From Rhodococcus sp. B7740 (lineage in GTDB: Bacteria; Actinomycetota; Actinomycetes; Mycobacteriales; Mycobacteriaceae): DNA of 64,000 nt. Made by a program: the position numbers and the translations under genes. Shown here piece by piece: positions 27,145 through 36,822 of this stretch (the first letter of the stretch is position 1; each line of letters starts with the position of its first letter). The notes under the pieces were generated by a model. It saw only the letters and a list, made by a program, of their open reading frames with translations. It did not search any database and was not told where the DNA came from. The stretch spans positions 4,774,001 to 4,838,000 of the forward strand of contig NZ_CP010797.1 in the NCBI RefSeq assembly GCF_000954115.1, in the 5' to 3' direction.

Positions 27145-28599
27145 GTGGTCGCATTCGGACTCATCGACGAGTGGAAACCCGCTCCAGGACCGCTCACCAC
27201 GTGGTCACCCACCGTCGCTTCACGAGCTGCTGCCGCGGCCGCACCCGTTCACCCGGCACCGCCCTCGCACATCCAGCAGGCGTATCTCGAAGCCGCGTAC
27301 CGCAACCGGGGATCGTCGTTCCGATTCTCCCGGCTGTGCCTGGTGACGTTCGAGATCGAAGGCGCACTGGACCGCGCCGCGATGGGGCGCGCATTCAACA
27401 CGTTCGTCACCCGGCACGATTCGTTCCGCAGCTGGTTCTCCACCACAGCAGAAGGTTCTACGCGCCACCTCGTCGACATCGCCGACATCGCGCTCGAACC
27501 GACCGATTTCGGAGTGCCGGCGGACTCCGAGGCCATCCGGCGTCACGTGCAGGACAGCACGCCCGGTCCCGAGAGCTGGGATTGCTTCTCGTTCGGAACG
27601 ATCGAACACGACGATCACTTCGTGGTGTACGCGGCGGTCGATCACCTCGACACCGACGGCATCTCGCAGGCTCTGACCTACTACGAACTGCGCCAGCTCT
27701 ACCGCAATGCGGTGACAGGGGAGTCCGACGGCCTGTTCACCCCGGGCAGCTACCTCGAATACTGCCGGCGTGAACGTCTCGAGAGCGACGCCACAACCCT
27801 GGACAGTCCTGCCGTTCGGACCTGGATCGATCTGGTCACCGACAACGGAGGTGATCTTCCGACGTTCCCACTTCCGTTGGGACGCAGCAGTGTCGACTAC
27901 ACACGGACCTCGCACAGCTCGTTCCCGTTGTTCGACGGTGCCACGGCGCGGGCAGTGGACGAGGCGTGTACAGCCGTGGGAGTCAAGTTCATCGGCGGAA
28001 TCTTCGCCGCCGCAGCCCTGGCGGAGTACGAGCTCGCCGGCCGGGACAGCTACCTCGGGCTGACACCCAAGAGCACTCGGTCGACGCCGGGTGAATTCGC
28101 GTCGATCGGGTGGTACTCGAGCCTGATTCCGGTGCAATTCGACCTCGGTGAGCAGCCGACGTTCCGTACTCTCGCGGTGCTCGCGCAAGAGGCATTCGAC
28201 TCCGGAAAGCTGCTGGCGAACACCTCGTACCACCGGGTGCTGGAGCTGGCCTTGCCGGAACACGGAATCACGACGCAGCCGGGATGGACCGCGCCGATGA
28301 TCTCCTACGTCGACGTTCGCAAGCTACCGGGCGAAGCCGAATTGGACGCGGCGGGAGCCGGTCTCTACGGCAACCGCGGCAGCTCCGAGGAAGTCTTCAT
28401 GTGGATCAACCGCTTCGAGGACCACACCGGCGTCGAGTTCCTGTACCCGGGCACGGACGAGGCCGATCGTTCGATCGACCTGTACTTCTCCAAGATCTCC
28501 GAGATCTACTCCGCCGTGGTCGACAAGGGTGACTACATTCCACAGCCGCCCGAGGCTCACGTGTTCGCCCACGAGCTTCCGGACGTCAGCCGGGTATGA
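27145..28599 (+). CDS. PapA-type condensation-domain acyltransferase
   Basis: A 484-residue condensation-superfamily protein like the mycobacterial PapA enzymes that esterify sugars or diols with fatty acyl groups. The HxxxD catalytic motif is HLDTD (His167 to Asp171). The N-terminus IDEWKPAPGPLTTW matches the PapA opening. I start at GTG 27145 because GAAAGG lies seven bases upstream and because earlier in-frame codons (from 26992) read through the promoter region. Its stop overlaps the start of the exporter gene (ATGA). Acyl donor and acceptor are unknown. Confidence 0.85.
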   Translation: MVAFGLIDEWKPAPGPLTTWSPTVASRAAAAAAPVHPAPPSHIQQAYLEAAYRNRGSSFRFSRLCLVTFEIEGALDRAAMGRAFNTFVTRHDSFRSWFSTTAEGSTRHLVDIADIALEPTDFGVPADSEAIRRHVQDSTPGPESWDCFSFGTIEHDDHFVVYAAVDHLDTDGISQALTYYELRQLYRNAVTGESDGLFTPGSYLEYCRRERLESDATTLDSPAVRTWIDLVTDNGGDLPTFPLPLGRSSVDYTRTSHSSFPLFDGATARAVDEACTAVGVKFIGGIFAAAALAEYELAGRDSYLGLTPKSTRSTPGEFASIGWYSSLIPVQFDLGEQPTFRTLAVLAQEAFDSGKLLANTSYHRVLELALPEHGITTQPGWTAPMISYVDVRKLPGEAELDAAGAGLYGNRGSSEEVFMWINRFEDHTGVEFLYPGTDEADRSIDLYFSKISEIYSAVVDKGDYIPQPPEAHVFAHELPDVSRV

Positions 28600-30047
28600 C
28601 GCACCCTCGCAGCGGCTCGTGGCTGACGCTGGGTGCCTGTCTGCTGGCCGTCACGATGCAGATGATCGACGTCACCGCCGTCACCGTGGCGTTGCCGACG
28701 ATCGCGCGTGACCTCGACGCGTCGGGCACCGGGCAGGTCTGGATCCCGACGGCGTACCTGCTCGCGTTCGCCTGCGCGCTGCTCACGATGGCACGCGCCG
28801 GTGAGGTCTTCGGTCGCAGAACGGTATTCGTCACCGGCACTGTGCTGTTCGCCGTGACATCGGTGCTCTGTGCGTACGCGCCGACGGTCGAACTGCTCGT
28901 CCTCGCTCGCGTGTTGCAAGGGCTCGCGGGAGCGGCGATGTCGGCCCAGACGGTGGCGATCGTGACAGCGGCCTACTCCGGCACCCGGCGCACCACCGCG
29001 TTCGCGCTGTACGGTGGCACCGCGGGGCTGACCGGACTCGCCGGGCCGTCGATCGGCGCAGCGCTGTTGCACCTCGACATCCTCGGAACCGGTTGGCGCG
29101 CACTGTTTCTGATCAACATCCCGATCTCTGCGGCTGCAGTCGTTCTCGGTCGCAGGTTCGTCGCACCGGGTACCGAGCAGGTCCCGGCAGGACACGGAGG
29201 ACGGTTCGACGCGGTCGGTGCCGCCCTGTGGTCGATCGGGGCTCTGCTGATCGTCTGCCCCGTCATGATCAGCTCGAGTGCCCTCGCTGCCATGCCCGCG
29301 GTTGCGCTCGGTCTGACGACCCTGGCCGGGTTCGTGGTGTGGGAGCGTCGTCGACGTGCAGCGGGAGCGCACGCCATGGTGAACATCGGTGTCTTCGGTG
29401 CACGCGGATTCTCCGTGGGATGTGCCGTGTCGGCCCTCGTGTACGGCACTTTCACCGGATTCGTTCTGACGATGTCGGTGACACTGCAATCCGGACTGAG
29501 TGAGAGCGCGTCGACGGTGGCAGCGATCACCGTTCCCTTCGCGCTCGGAGCCGTGCTCGCCTCCGCGGCTGCGCCGATCTCGTTCCGCCACTGGGATTGT
29601 CGAGTCGTTGTGGCCGGTGCGGGGGCTATGGGACTGGCTCTGCTCGTTCTCGGCGTCACCACCGAGTATCTCGACAGTGCAGGCTTCCCCTGGTGGGCGG
29701 TCGTCCCGCTCGGTGTGCTCGGCGCGGGTCTCGGGTCGGTGATCGCGCCGCTGCAGAGCACCATCGTCGCCGGGGTGGCCCCGCACGCCATCGGCTCGGC
29801 GTCGGGGATCATGCCGACCGTCCAGCAAGTGGGATCTGCTGTGGGTACTGCGGTCACCGGTGCCGTGTACTTCAACCTGCTTCCCGCGGAGCCGGTCGCC
29901 GCGGACTACCTGACGTCGCAGCGGGCGGTGCTGTTCGGGCTGGCCGCGACCATGGGGTTGGCCACCGCAGTCGCGGCCGCGCTGCCCCGCGGCGATCGCG
30001 AGTCGGTCGACCGCAACTCGCCGATGGTCTCCCAGGGTGCGCCGTGA
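28596..30047 (+). CDS. MFS exporter, DHA2 (EmrB/QacA) family
   Basis: A 483-residue membrane transporter with about 14 hydrophobic segments. The DHA2 motif near segment 1 (MQMIDVTAVTVALPTIARDL), GEVFGRRTVF (motif A) and the GPSIGAAL antiporter motif C are visible. Family members export drugs, dyes or lipids using the proton gradient. Translational coupling to the PapA-like gene suggests that it moves the acylated product; that is inference. Confidence 0.87.
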   Translation: MTHPRSGSWLTLGACLLAVTMQMIDVTAVTVALPTIARDLDASGTGQVWIPTAYLLAFACALLTMARAGEVFGRRTVFVTGTVLFAVTSVLCAYAPTVELLVLARVLQGLAGAAMSAQTVAIVTAAYSGTRRTTAFALYGGTAGLTGLAGPSIGAALLHLDILGTGWRALFLINIPISAAAVVLGRRFVAPGTEQVPAGHGGRFDAVGAALWSIGALLIVCPVMISSSALAAMPAVALGLTTLAGFVVWERRRRAAGAHAMVNIGVFGARGFSVGCAVSALVYGTFTGFVLTMSVTLQSGLSESASTVAAITVPFALGAVLASAAAPISFRHWDCRVVVAGAGAMGLALLVLGVTTEYLDSAGFPWWAVVPLGVLGAGLGSVIAPLQSTIVAGVAPHAIGSASGIMPTVQQVGSAVGTAVTGAVYFNLLPAEPVAADYLTSQRAVLFGLAATMGLATAVAAALPRGDRESVDRNSPMVSQGAP

Positions 30048-30139
30048 CTGTTTCGAAGTCGATTGTCCGTCAACGGTATCCGAATATCTCTCACCCGAAC
30101 CTTGCGTTCGGGCCGATCGAAATCGAGAAGAATTTCGCC

Positions 30140-31348
30140 ATGCTTCGCACCCTCGTGACCCTCACACTCGTCGTCGGGCTGATGTCGCTGTTGTTCGCTT
30201 CGGCTCCCCACGCGTCGGCAGCGCCCGGTGATCCGGCCCCGGTACCAGGCACGTTGTACGCGGCGGCTGCAGACCTGAACGGAAAGAACAACGGTGATGT
30301 CGTTGCCAGTCGGCGGTTTTCGAGCCCCCTGTATCCCGGCGCCGACATCTGGCAGCTCCAGTACCGGTCGTCCGATTCCCGAGGCGACGCCATCGCCGCA
30401 GTGGCAACCGTTCTGGCACCGATGAACCGCGCCTCGGGCGGACCATTGCTGTCCTATCAACCCTTCGTCAACGCGCTCGGGTTGCAATGCGCTCCGTCGG
30501 AGTCTCTGTTCGGTGCCGACCCGACGACCGGCGTGCAGGAACGTGAATTTCTCAATCTCGCGCTGATGCGTGGATGGACCGTGGCGGTACCGGACCACCT
30601 CGGGCCGAAAAGTGCCTACGGCGCAGCCAAATTGGGCGGACAGATCACGCTCGACGGCGTCCGCGCCGCACAGCGCGTGCCGGAACTCGGTTTGGCAGCG
30701 AGCCCGGTGGGTATGGCCGGCTACTCCGGTGGCGGAATGGCGACGGCGTGGGCCGCGGCGCTCGCTCCCAGCTACGCACCGGAGCTGAACATCGTCGGTG
30801 CCGCAGCCGGAGGTGTGCCCGCAGATCTGGACAACATCGCCCGCGCATTGGGTTTTCAGCCCCACCAGGCATTCGGTCTCGCGTTCGCTGCCGCCCTCGG
30901 ACTCGAACGCGAGTACCCGGATCGCTTGCCGATCACCGCACAACTCAATTCCACCGGTCTGGCGTTGAAGGATCAGGTGTCGAATGCGTGCACGCCGGTG
31001 ATCCTGGCGACCGGAGCGTTCAAGAGTGCGCTGGCCGTGTCGACCACCACCTCTTTGGTGGACAGCCCCGAGGCACAGCAGATCATCGACGAGAACAGTC
31101 TGGTCAAGTACGCAGGTGTGCCGACGGCACCCACACTTCTGTGGGGAAGCGACAACGATCCGCTGATTCCGATCGGTGCGCTGCGTGACACTGCTGCGCG
31201 GTACTGCGCGAGTGGGGCCACGTTGCAGTTCGACGTCGTCCATGCACCGCAGCACATCCAGGCGGCATTCGAGGGGCTTCCCGCCGCACTGACATTCCTG
31301 GACAACAGGTTTCGGGGCGTCGCGCCGCCGACCAACTGCCTCCGATGA
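30140..31348 (+). CDS. Secreted lipase, LIP family
   Basis: A 402-residue exported lipase of the secretory LIP family (PF03583 type). A signal peptide ends near residue 27 (ASA). The nucleophile elbow is GYSGGG (Ser196), with late Asp in GSDNDPLI and His in HAPQHIQ. I use ATG 30140, which gives a clean signal peptide after GAGAAG; a GTG at 30044 overlapping the exporter stop would add 32 residues. The next gene overlaps by four bases. Confidence 0.87.
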   Translation: MLRTLVTLTLVVGLMSLLFASAPHASAAPGDPAPVPGTLYAAAADLNGKNNGDVVASRRFSSPLYPGADIWQLQYRSSDSRGDAIAAVATVLAPMNRASGGPLLSYQPFVNALGLQCAPSESLFGADPTTGVQEREFLNLALMRGWTVAVPDHLGPKSAYGAAKLGGQITLDGVRAAQRVPELGLAASPVGMAGYSGGGMATAWAAALAPSYAPELNIVGAAAGGVPADLDNIARALGFQPHQAFGLAFAAALGLEREYPDRLPITAQLNSTGLALKDQVSNACTPVILATGAFKSALAVSTTTSLVDSPEAQQIIDENSLVKYAGVPTAPTLLWGSDNDPLIPIGALRDTAARYCASGATLQFDVVHAPQHIQAAFEGLPAALTFLDNRFRGVAPPTNCLR

Positions 31349-33096
31349 GACGGTGGGCAACTGTCGTCGCTGCTGTGACGACAGCTCTGGTTGCGGCGTC
31401 GGTGCCCGGATACGCAGCGGATCTTCCGGTCCTGGCACCGCAGACGCTCGGCGGCTTCTCGGTGCAGACTCGGTACTTCGACATCGCAGTGGGACCCGAA
31501 CGCGATCAGCACTGCACCGTCGTCGGAGATATCTATGTTCCTGCCGGGCTCGGACCGGCACACCGAGCCCCGGCCATTCTGACCAGCAACGGTTTCGGCG
31601 GGTCCAAGGACGACCAGGCAGGTGCCGCTGCCAGATTCGCCACCCACGGCTACGTGGTGCTGTCCTACTCGGCCCTGGGTTTCGGCGGCTCGACGTGCAA
31701 GATCTACTTCGCCGATCCTGATTACGACGGGATGGCCGCGTCGGCTCTCGTCGGCTACCTCGCAGGCGAGAGCGGCGGAGTGTTCACCGACCCCGCACGG
31801 ACGGTGGCCGCTCCGGCACTCGACGTGGTTCGACTCGACGGACCCGGTGACCCGCGCGTCGGCTACCTCGGCGGTTCCTACGCCGGCGCAACAGGATTGG
31901 CCACGGCATCGGTCGATCCACGATTGGACACCGTGGCGTCGATGATCACCTGGAACGATCTGGCGCGGTCGATGGCACCGGACGGGGCGGGCCGCAGATC
32001 CGTCGGACCGGTCAAGAGCGTGTTCGGGTCGGCGTTTCTGGCGGCGGGCGCAATTCTGACCGGCCCGGGCGGATACGCAGTCGATCCGGCACGGGCGCAG
32101 GGGTGCCCGAACTACGCCCAGTGGGTGTGCGACGCCGCGTCCGCCTTCGCTGCCAATCGCGAACCCGGCCCGGAAACTCTGGCGGCGATGCGTCACGTAT
32201 CGCCGGTGGACTACCTCGATCGCGTCGATGTCCCGGTGTTGCTCACGCAGGGCCAGAAGGATTCACTGTTCAGCCTCGACGAGGCGGCCGGCACCTACGA
32301 GACCTTGCGTTCGCGTGGCGTCGAGACGTCGATGATCTGGCACTCGTGGGGACACAACGATCGCAAGGGTTATCCGGGAGAGTTCGACATCAAGGCACCC
32401 GACCCGTTCACTCAGCACGAAGCGGCACTGGTGGGCAACTGGCTCGACCGACACCTCAAAGATCGTGACGTCGACCCGGGGCCGGCATTCACCTATTTCC
32501 GAGATTGGGTGCCCTACAGCGGCGTCGCGTCGCCCGCGTACGTCGAATCCGAGACATTTCCGGTAGGTGCCCGGCGCACGTTTCAGTTGTCGAATGGATC
32601 GCTGTCCGAGGGTGATTCGACGAATGGTGTTTGGAAACAGACGATTCGGGGCGCAGGTGCGTCGATGCCCACCACGTTCGGACTGCCGAATCTCCCGGGC
32701 GAGTTGCCCGTGCCGCGGGTCTCGTTACCCGGTTCTGCCGCGAATTGGACGACCCCGCCACTGACCGAACCCATCGATGTCGTCGGCGCACCGACGTTGT
32801 CCATCAGTCCCACGGTGTCCGGTCCCGCGACCGTCTTCGTCACCGTGCTCGACGTAGCACCCGACGGTGCGCGCAGTCCGATCCACGGACTGGTTGCACC
32901 TGCCGTACTCACCGGATCCGGCGAGCCGGTGACCATCTCGCTACCGAGCATCGTCCATCGATTCGACCTCGGACACCGCATCGCCGTCGAGATCACCGCG
33001 TCGGATCCGTCCTTCGCGGGTGGGCCGGGCCCAGCGGACGTCACCGTGTCCTCGACGGATCCGATCAACCAGTTCTCTCTTCCCGTAGTTCCGTGA
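31345..33096 (+). CDS. Secreted CocE/NonD (S15-like) hydrolase
   Basis: A 583-residue exported protein of the X-Pro dipeptidyl-peptidase/CocE type. A signal peptide (about 24 residues, ending PGYA) precedes an alpha/beta hydrolase core with the elbow GGSYAG (Ser178), Asp in LTQGQKD and His in WGHND. A C-terminal beta-sandwich (about residues 400-583) is typical of CocE-like esterases. It could cleave esters or amides outside the cell. It lies between two LIP lipase genes in a coupled run. Confidence 0.85.
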   Translation: MRRWATVVAAVTTALVAASVPGYAADLPVLAPQTLGGFSVQTRYFDIAVGPERDQHCTVVGDIYVPAGLGPAHRAPAILTSNGFGGSKDDQAGAAARFATHGYVVLSYSALGFGGSTCKIYFADPDYDGMAASALVGYLAGESGGVFTDPARTVAAPALDVVRLDGPGDPRVGYLGGSYAGATGLATASVDPRLDTVASMITWNDLARSMAPDGAGRRSVGPVKSVFGSAFLAAGAILTGPGGYAVDPARAQGCPNYAQWVCDAASAFAANREPGPETLAAMRHVSPVDYLDRVDVPVLLTQGQKDSLFSLDEAAGTYETLRSRGVETSMIWHSWGHNDRKGYPGEFDIKAPDPFTQHEAALVGNWLDRHLKDRDVDPGPAFTYFRDWVPYSGVASPAYVESETFPVGARRTFQLSNGSLSEGDSTNGVWKQTIRGAGASMPTTFGLPNLPGELPVPRVSLPGSAANWTTPPLTEPIDVVGAPTLSISPTVSGPATVFVTVLDVAPDGARSPIHGLVAPAVLTGSGEPVTISLPSIVHRFDLGHRIAVEITASDPSFAGGPGPADVTVSSTDPINQFSLPVVP

Positions 33097-33128
33097 TCTT
33101 CGATCTTGCTCACTCCGAAAGGCGCACC

Positions 33129-34331
33129 GTGATCCGAAAGCTCTCGACCCTGGGGTCCATCCTGGTGGCACTCTGCGTGTACCTGTTCGCAACGGGCACA
33201 ACAGCGTCGGCGGCTCCTGCGCCGACGGCCCCCGATCCGGACGTCTTCTATGCGGCACCGGCCGACATCGCCGATCACGCGCCGGGTGACATCCTGGCCA
33301 GCCGTCGTGCGGACGCCTGGATGTACCCCAACACCGACATCTGGCAACTGAAGTACCGGTCCACCAACTCCGCAGGTGCACCGGTTGCCGCAGTGACCAC
33401 GGTGCTGATGCCCCGAGGTAGAGGCGCGGGAACCCCACTGGTGTCCTACCAGGCCGTCATCAATGCTCTGGGCGTCAAATGTGCCCCTTCGCACGGACTT
33501 TTCACCTACGAGATCGGTGAAGCGCCGAGCCTGTACCTCGGTATGGTCGCCCGCGGTTGGGCGGTTGCGGTGCCGGACTACCTCGGACCGACCGGTGCCT
33601 ACGGCGCTGCCGAATACGAAGGTCGGTTGACGCTCGACGGGGTTCGAGCCGTGCAGAACTTCGAGCAGTTGCCGCTGAAGGACAGTCCTGTTGCATTGCT
33701 GGGTTACTCGGGAGGTGCCCTGGCGACGTCGTGGGCCGGTGCCATGGCACCCACCTACGCGCCGGAGCTGAACATCGTGGCCAGTGTGCACGGCGGAACT
33801 CCCGCCGACCTGGGCTTGATCGCAAAGAACCTGGGCTACAGCGCGATTCCGCATCCGGCCTTCGGAATGGCGCTGGCGGCATCCCTCGGACTCGAACGTG
33901 AATACCCCATCGAGTTCCCCGTCTCGGAGAACCTCAATGCGGCGGGTCTGGCCCTGCGAGATCGTGTGAGCAACGAATGCAGGCGTCCCATCATCATCGG
34001 CGGAGCGTTCAAGAGCGCCCGGGACCTGTCGAATGTCGACATTGCCTCGCTGCCTTCTGCGCAGGCGGTTCTGAAGAAGAACAGTCTCGTGGAGTACGAG
34101 GGCGTTCCCACCGCCCCGGTGTACATCTGGCATGGGATCAACGACTTCATCACTCCGTTCGCGCCGGTGAAAGAGACGGTCGACCGCTACTGCGCAGCGG
34201 GCGCAACGGTGCAGTTCCGGGCGTACCCACTCGCCGAACACTTCAGCGGATCGCTCGTCGGACTGCCCGAGGCCTACGCCTACGTGGACGCGCGATTCCG
34301 AGGGGAGCCGGCTCCGTCGAATTGCGGCTGA
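33129..34331 (+). CDS. Secreted lipase, LIP family, paralogue
   Basis: A 400-residue paralogue of the lipase at 30140, with the same plan: signal peptide ending near residue 28 (ASA), DIWQLKYRS, GYSGGA elbow (Ser194), Asp in GINDFI and His in LAEHFSG. GTG at 33129 has GAAAGG six bases upstream. The pair clearly arose by duplication around the CocE-like gene. It closes the five-gene run that starts at the PapA-like gene. Confidence 0.87.
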   Translation: MIRKLSTLGSILVALCVYLFATGTTASAAPAPTAPDPDVFYAAPADIADHAPGDILASRRADAWMYPNTDIWQLKYRSTNSAGAPVAAVTTVLMPRGRGAGTPLVSYQAVINALGVKCAPSHGLFTYEIGEAPSLYLGMVARGWAVAVPDYLGPTGAYGAAEYEGRLTLDGVRAVQNFEQLPLKDSPVALLGYSGGALATSWAGAMAPTYAPELNIVASVHGGTPADLGLIAKNLGYSAIPHPAFGMALAASLGLEREYPIEFPVSENLNAAGLALRDRVSNECRRPIIIGGAFKSARDLSNVDIASLPSAQAVLKKNSLVEYEGVPTAPVYIWHGINDFITPFAPVKETVDRYCAAGATVQFRAYPLAEHFSGSLVGLPEAYAYVDARFRGEPAPSNCG

Positions 34332-34346
34332 CCTCTGCTCGATGGT

Positions 34347-34428
34347 GACCTCACACCTTTTCTGACGACTGCGCGCCCCCACTCTGAAGTGAGCGGTGGC
34401 GCGCACTCGTCAGTAGGTGTGTGAGGTC
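34347..34428. repeat. Palindromic repeat B, copy 1 (31-base arms)
   Basis: Arms 34347-34377 and 34398-34428 match at about 26 of 31 positions, outer ends GACCTCACACC and GGTGTGTGAGGTC. It lies between the second lipase gene and the DUF3558 gene. A relative lies at 35461-35546. Confidence 0.75.
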
Positions 34429-34468
34429 GTCGCGGAACCGAACCGACATTCGCCGCGTCCAACAAGAG

Positions 34469-35032
34469 GTGAGGGCAACGCGGTGGTGGGTGGCGGGTCT
34501 GGTCGGCGTGATGGTGTCGGTCTCCGGATGCGGCGGGGCGACCCAGAGCGCGCCGGTTGCAGAGCCGACGAGCTCGGCGGTCGCGACACCGGTGGAAGAC
34601 GAGCCATGGGATCCCTGCACCATCCCGAACGACGCCATCGAGGCAGCAGGATTGGATGTGGACAGCAAGAGCACGAACCTGTTCGGAGACGCGCCGTTGT
34701 CCACCGACTGGAAGACGTGTATCTGGACAGACCCCGATCCGGGGTCGTGGTATTTCCTGGGAGTGTTCTCCTCTTACCACGATCTGGCTTATCTGCAGTC
34801 GAACGAGCAGTTCGGTGACTTCACGGCACCCGATAGTGCTGGTGCTGTGCAGTTTCGGCGAACTGCGAGTTACGACGAGGTCAGCTGCGGTGTCGCGTAC
34901 GAAGTGGTCGGAGGAATCGTGTACTTCATTCTCGACGGTAGGGCCGGGCGCGAGGCGAAGGGCGAACCTTGTTCGGAAATCGGTCGAGTCACGGAATCCT
35001 TGCGGGCAAACCTACCGGCGCGGGCACGGTAG
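34469..35032 (+). CDS. DUF3558 family lipoprotein
   Basis: A 187-residue lipoprotein: basic start, hydrophobic run and lipobox SVSGC, then a low-complexity linker and a globular domain with the DUF3558 traits WDPCTIPNDAI and CIWTDPD plus a later conserved Cys (YDEVSC). DUF3558 proteins are common in Nocardia and Rhodococcus, function unknown. GTG at 34469 is preferred; GTG 34421 lies inside the repeat palindrome. It is paired with the next gene 19 bases downstream and is framed by repeat B. Confidence 0.75.
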   Translation: MRATRWWVAGLVGVMVSVSGCGGATQSAPVAEPTSSAVATPVEDEPWDPCTIPNDAIEAAGLDVDSKSTNLFGDAPLSTDWKTCIWTDPDPGSWYFLGVFSSYHDLAYLQSNEQFGDFTAPDSAGAVQFRRTASYDEVSCGVAYEVVGGIVYFILDGRAGREAKGEPCSEIGRVTESLRANLPARAR

Positions 35033-35051
35033 ATCGAAAGATAGAGGTTCG

Positions 35052-35453
35052 ATGACATCTGGAAACGGAGACCTGTTCGAGTCGATGCAGTATTGGCAGA
35101 ACCTTTCGGAACGTGCCGAGGCGGGGTTGATGGAAATCCCGGAGGGCGTTGCTGCCCAGTGCGACCGGGTCTGCGCCGAATACATCGACCATCTTGCCGA
35201 AATGCTGGTGAAGACCAAGTTCCTCGTCGACTTCGACGCATTCGGCACGCTTCCTTCGGCTCAGCAGCTGGGTCGAAAGTTCAAGCGACTTGCCGATGGG
35301 GAAGAGCGGTCGGCGGCTGTCGCGATTAGGCAACATATCGAAGTCATCGAATTGATGCGCTCGGTGTTTCGTCGCTATTTCGTCGAGACCGAGGAGCTCG
35401 ATGAGAGTGTGAGAGCTCGAATCGGCGCGATCGGGGCGGACCTGGGGGAGTGA
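35052..35453 (+). CDS. Hypothetical helical protein paired with the DUF3558 lipoprotein
   Basis: A 133-residue protein, mostly alpha-helical by composition, without a signal peptide or membrane segment. It starts MTSGNGDLFESMQYW and ends acidic (GAIGADLGE). The length and the helix-rich build with a Trp recall WXG100-like or chaperone-like partners of envelope lipoproteins, but no WXG motif is seen (YWQNLSERAEAG only). I do not recognise a family. It is probably co-transcribed with the DUF3558 gene. Confidence 0.7.
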   Translation: MTSGNGDLFESMQYWQNLSERAEAGLMEIPEGVAAQCDRVCAEYIDHLAEMLVKTKFLVDFDAFGTLPSAQQLGRKFKRLADGEERSAAVAIRQHIEVIELMRSVFRRYFVETEELDESVRARIGAIGADLGE

Positions 35454-35460
35454 GCCGGTA

Positions 35461-35546
35461 ACCTCACACCCTTTCTGTCGACCTCACACACCAGCCAGGA
35501 CTCGAACCCCGGCGCGCAGTCGGGAAAAGGGGTGAGGTGTCGACAG
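35461..35546. repeat. Palindromic repeat B, copy 2
   Basis: Begins ACCTCACACCCTTTCTG and ends AAAAGGGGTGAGGTGTCGAC, so the ends resemble those of the copy at 34347, including GGCGCGCAGTCG in the inner arm. The two copies bracket the DUF3558 gene pair. Confidence 0.65.
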
Positions 35547-35649
35547 TCCCGGCGGCGAAGCGTCGAACAATGTCCGAAATGTCCGCAATATCAACCCTCG
35601 CAACACAATCGAGACAACGCTCACGAATGGGATGACCTAGTCTGCGATC

Positions 35650-36822
35650 GTGAACCCTTCCGCTGCCCGTTTGGTGCCGATGCGACCTCGTGATCCGAAC
35701 GAGCCGCATCGCTCCGCGAGCCCACTCGAATTGTTCTTCGACCTGGTGTTCGTGGTGGCCGTCAGCATTGCGTCGGTTCAACTCCATCACGACCTCACCG
35801 AGAACCACATCGCCGACGGTTTGCTCGGCTATGCGCTCGTGTTCTTCGCGATCTGGTGGGCGTGGATGAACTTCACGTGGTTCGCGACGTCCTTCGACAC
35901 CGACGACTGGCTGTATCGGACGCTGACCGTCGTACAGATGGCCGGGGTGTTGGTGCTCTCCGCAGGAATCGAATCGGCGTTCGTGGACCAGGATTTCACC
36001 ATCGTGGTGATCGGGTACGTGGTGATGCGCGTGGCGATGGTGACTCAGTGGCTGCGGGCATCGCGAAGCCCCGAACATCGACAGACCGCGCTGACCTATG
36101 CGATAGGCATTGCGGGAGTGCAGGTTCTGTGGATTCTCTGGGTACTGCTGCTCGACGGCACCGCCGCGATCGTCGTGTTCGTCGTACTCGCGGGCGTCGA
36201 GATGTCGGTACCGCTGATCGCCGAGCGGCGGGGCACGACACCGTGGCATCCGCACCACATCACCGAACGCTACGGACTGTTCACACTGATTCTGCTCGGC
36301 GAATCCCTCCTCGCGTCGGCCAACGCGATCATCGAGGCAATTCACGACGAGACCGCCCTCGCACCATTGATCTCGATCTCCGTCCTCACTCTCGTCGTCA
36401 CCGCGAGCCTGTGGTGGATCTACTTCTGGCCCCCGCATCACCGAGCGATCGGAAAATTCGGCAACTCGGTGATCTACGGCTACGCCCACTACTTCATCTT
36501 CGCGGCAGCAGGCGCGTTCTCGGCCGGCATCGAGGTCGAGATCGACGTACTGACCGAGCACAGCAAGCTCGGCGACACCGCCGCGTCGTTCACGGTCACG
36601 ATCCCGATCGCGGTGTTCGTGTTCGGGGTCTGGCTGATCGCTATCCGTGCCCACGCCGATCGAGTGGTCAACGTCGTCGTCCCCACCGGTGCCGTGCTCG
36701 TGCTGTTCGACCCCGTCATTCCCATCCCGATCACCCTCACCGCCGTCGTGATGATCGTCGTCGTCGGCGTGCTCGTCGTACGCGGGCCGGCGCAGCCGGA
36801 GCATGAGAAACTGACCACATGA
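35650..36822 (+). CDS. LtrA family (low temperature requirement A) membrane protein
   Basis: A 390-residue membrane protein with about 10-12 hydrophobic segments. The signature is [16 protein letters not shown] near residue 25 followed by [19 protein letters not shown]; the [20 protein letters not shown] segment near 200 is the second family hallmark. LtrA was linked to growth at low temperature in Listeria; the activity is unknown. Its stop overlaps the gpm1 start (ATGA), so it could supply translational coupling to glycolysis. Confidence 0.88.
   Translation: MNPSAARLVPMRPRDPNEPHRSASPLELFFDLVFVVAVSIASVQLHHDLTENHIADGLLGYALVFFAIWWAWMNFTWFATSFDTDDWLYRTLTVVQMAGVLVLSAGIESAFVDQDFTIVVIGYVVMRVAMVTQWLRASRSPEHRQTALTYAIGIAGVQVLWILWVLLLDGTAAIVVFVVLAGVEMSVPLIAERRGTTPWHPHHITERYGLFTLILLGESLLASANAIIEAIHDETALAPLISISVLTLVVTASLWWIYFWPPHHRAIGKFGNSVIYGYAHYFIFAAAGAFSAGIEVEIDVLTEHSKLGDTAASFTVTIPIAVFVFGVWLIAIRAHADRVVNVVVPTGAVLVLFDPVIPIPITLTAVVMIVVVGVLVVRGPAQPEHEKLTT

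Noticed and set aside
35483..35516. tRNA-like T-arm (minus strand GGTTCGAGTCC) in repeat B
   Set aside because: One stem mismatch, and no anticodon or D arm can be found around it, so it is not a tRNA; chance resemblance or at most a remnant.
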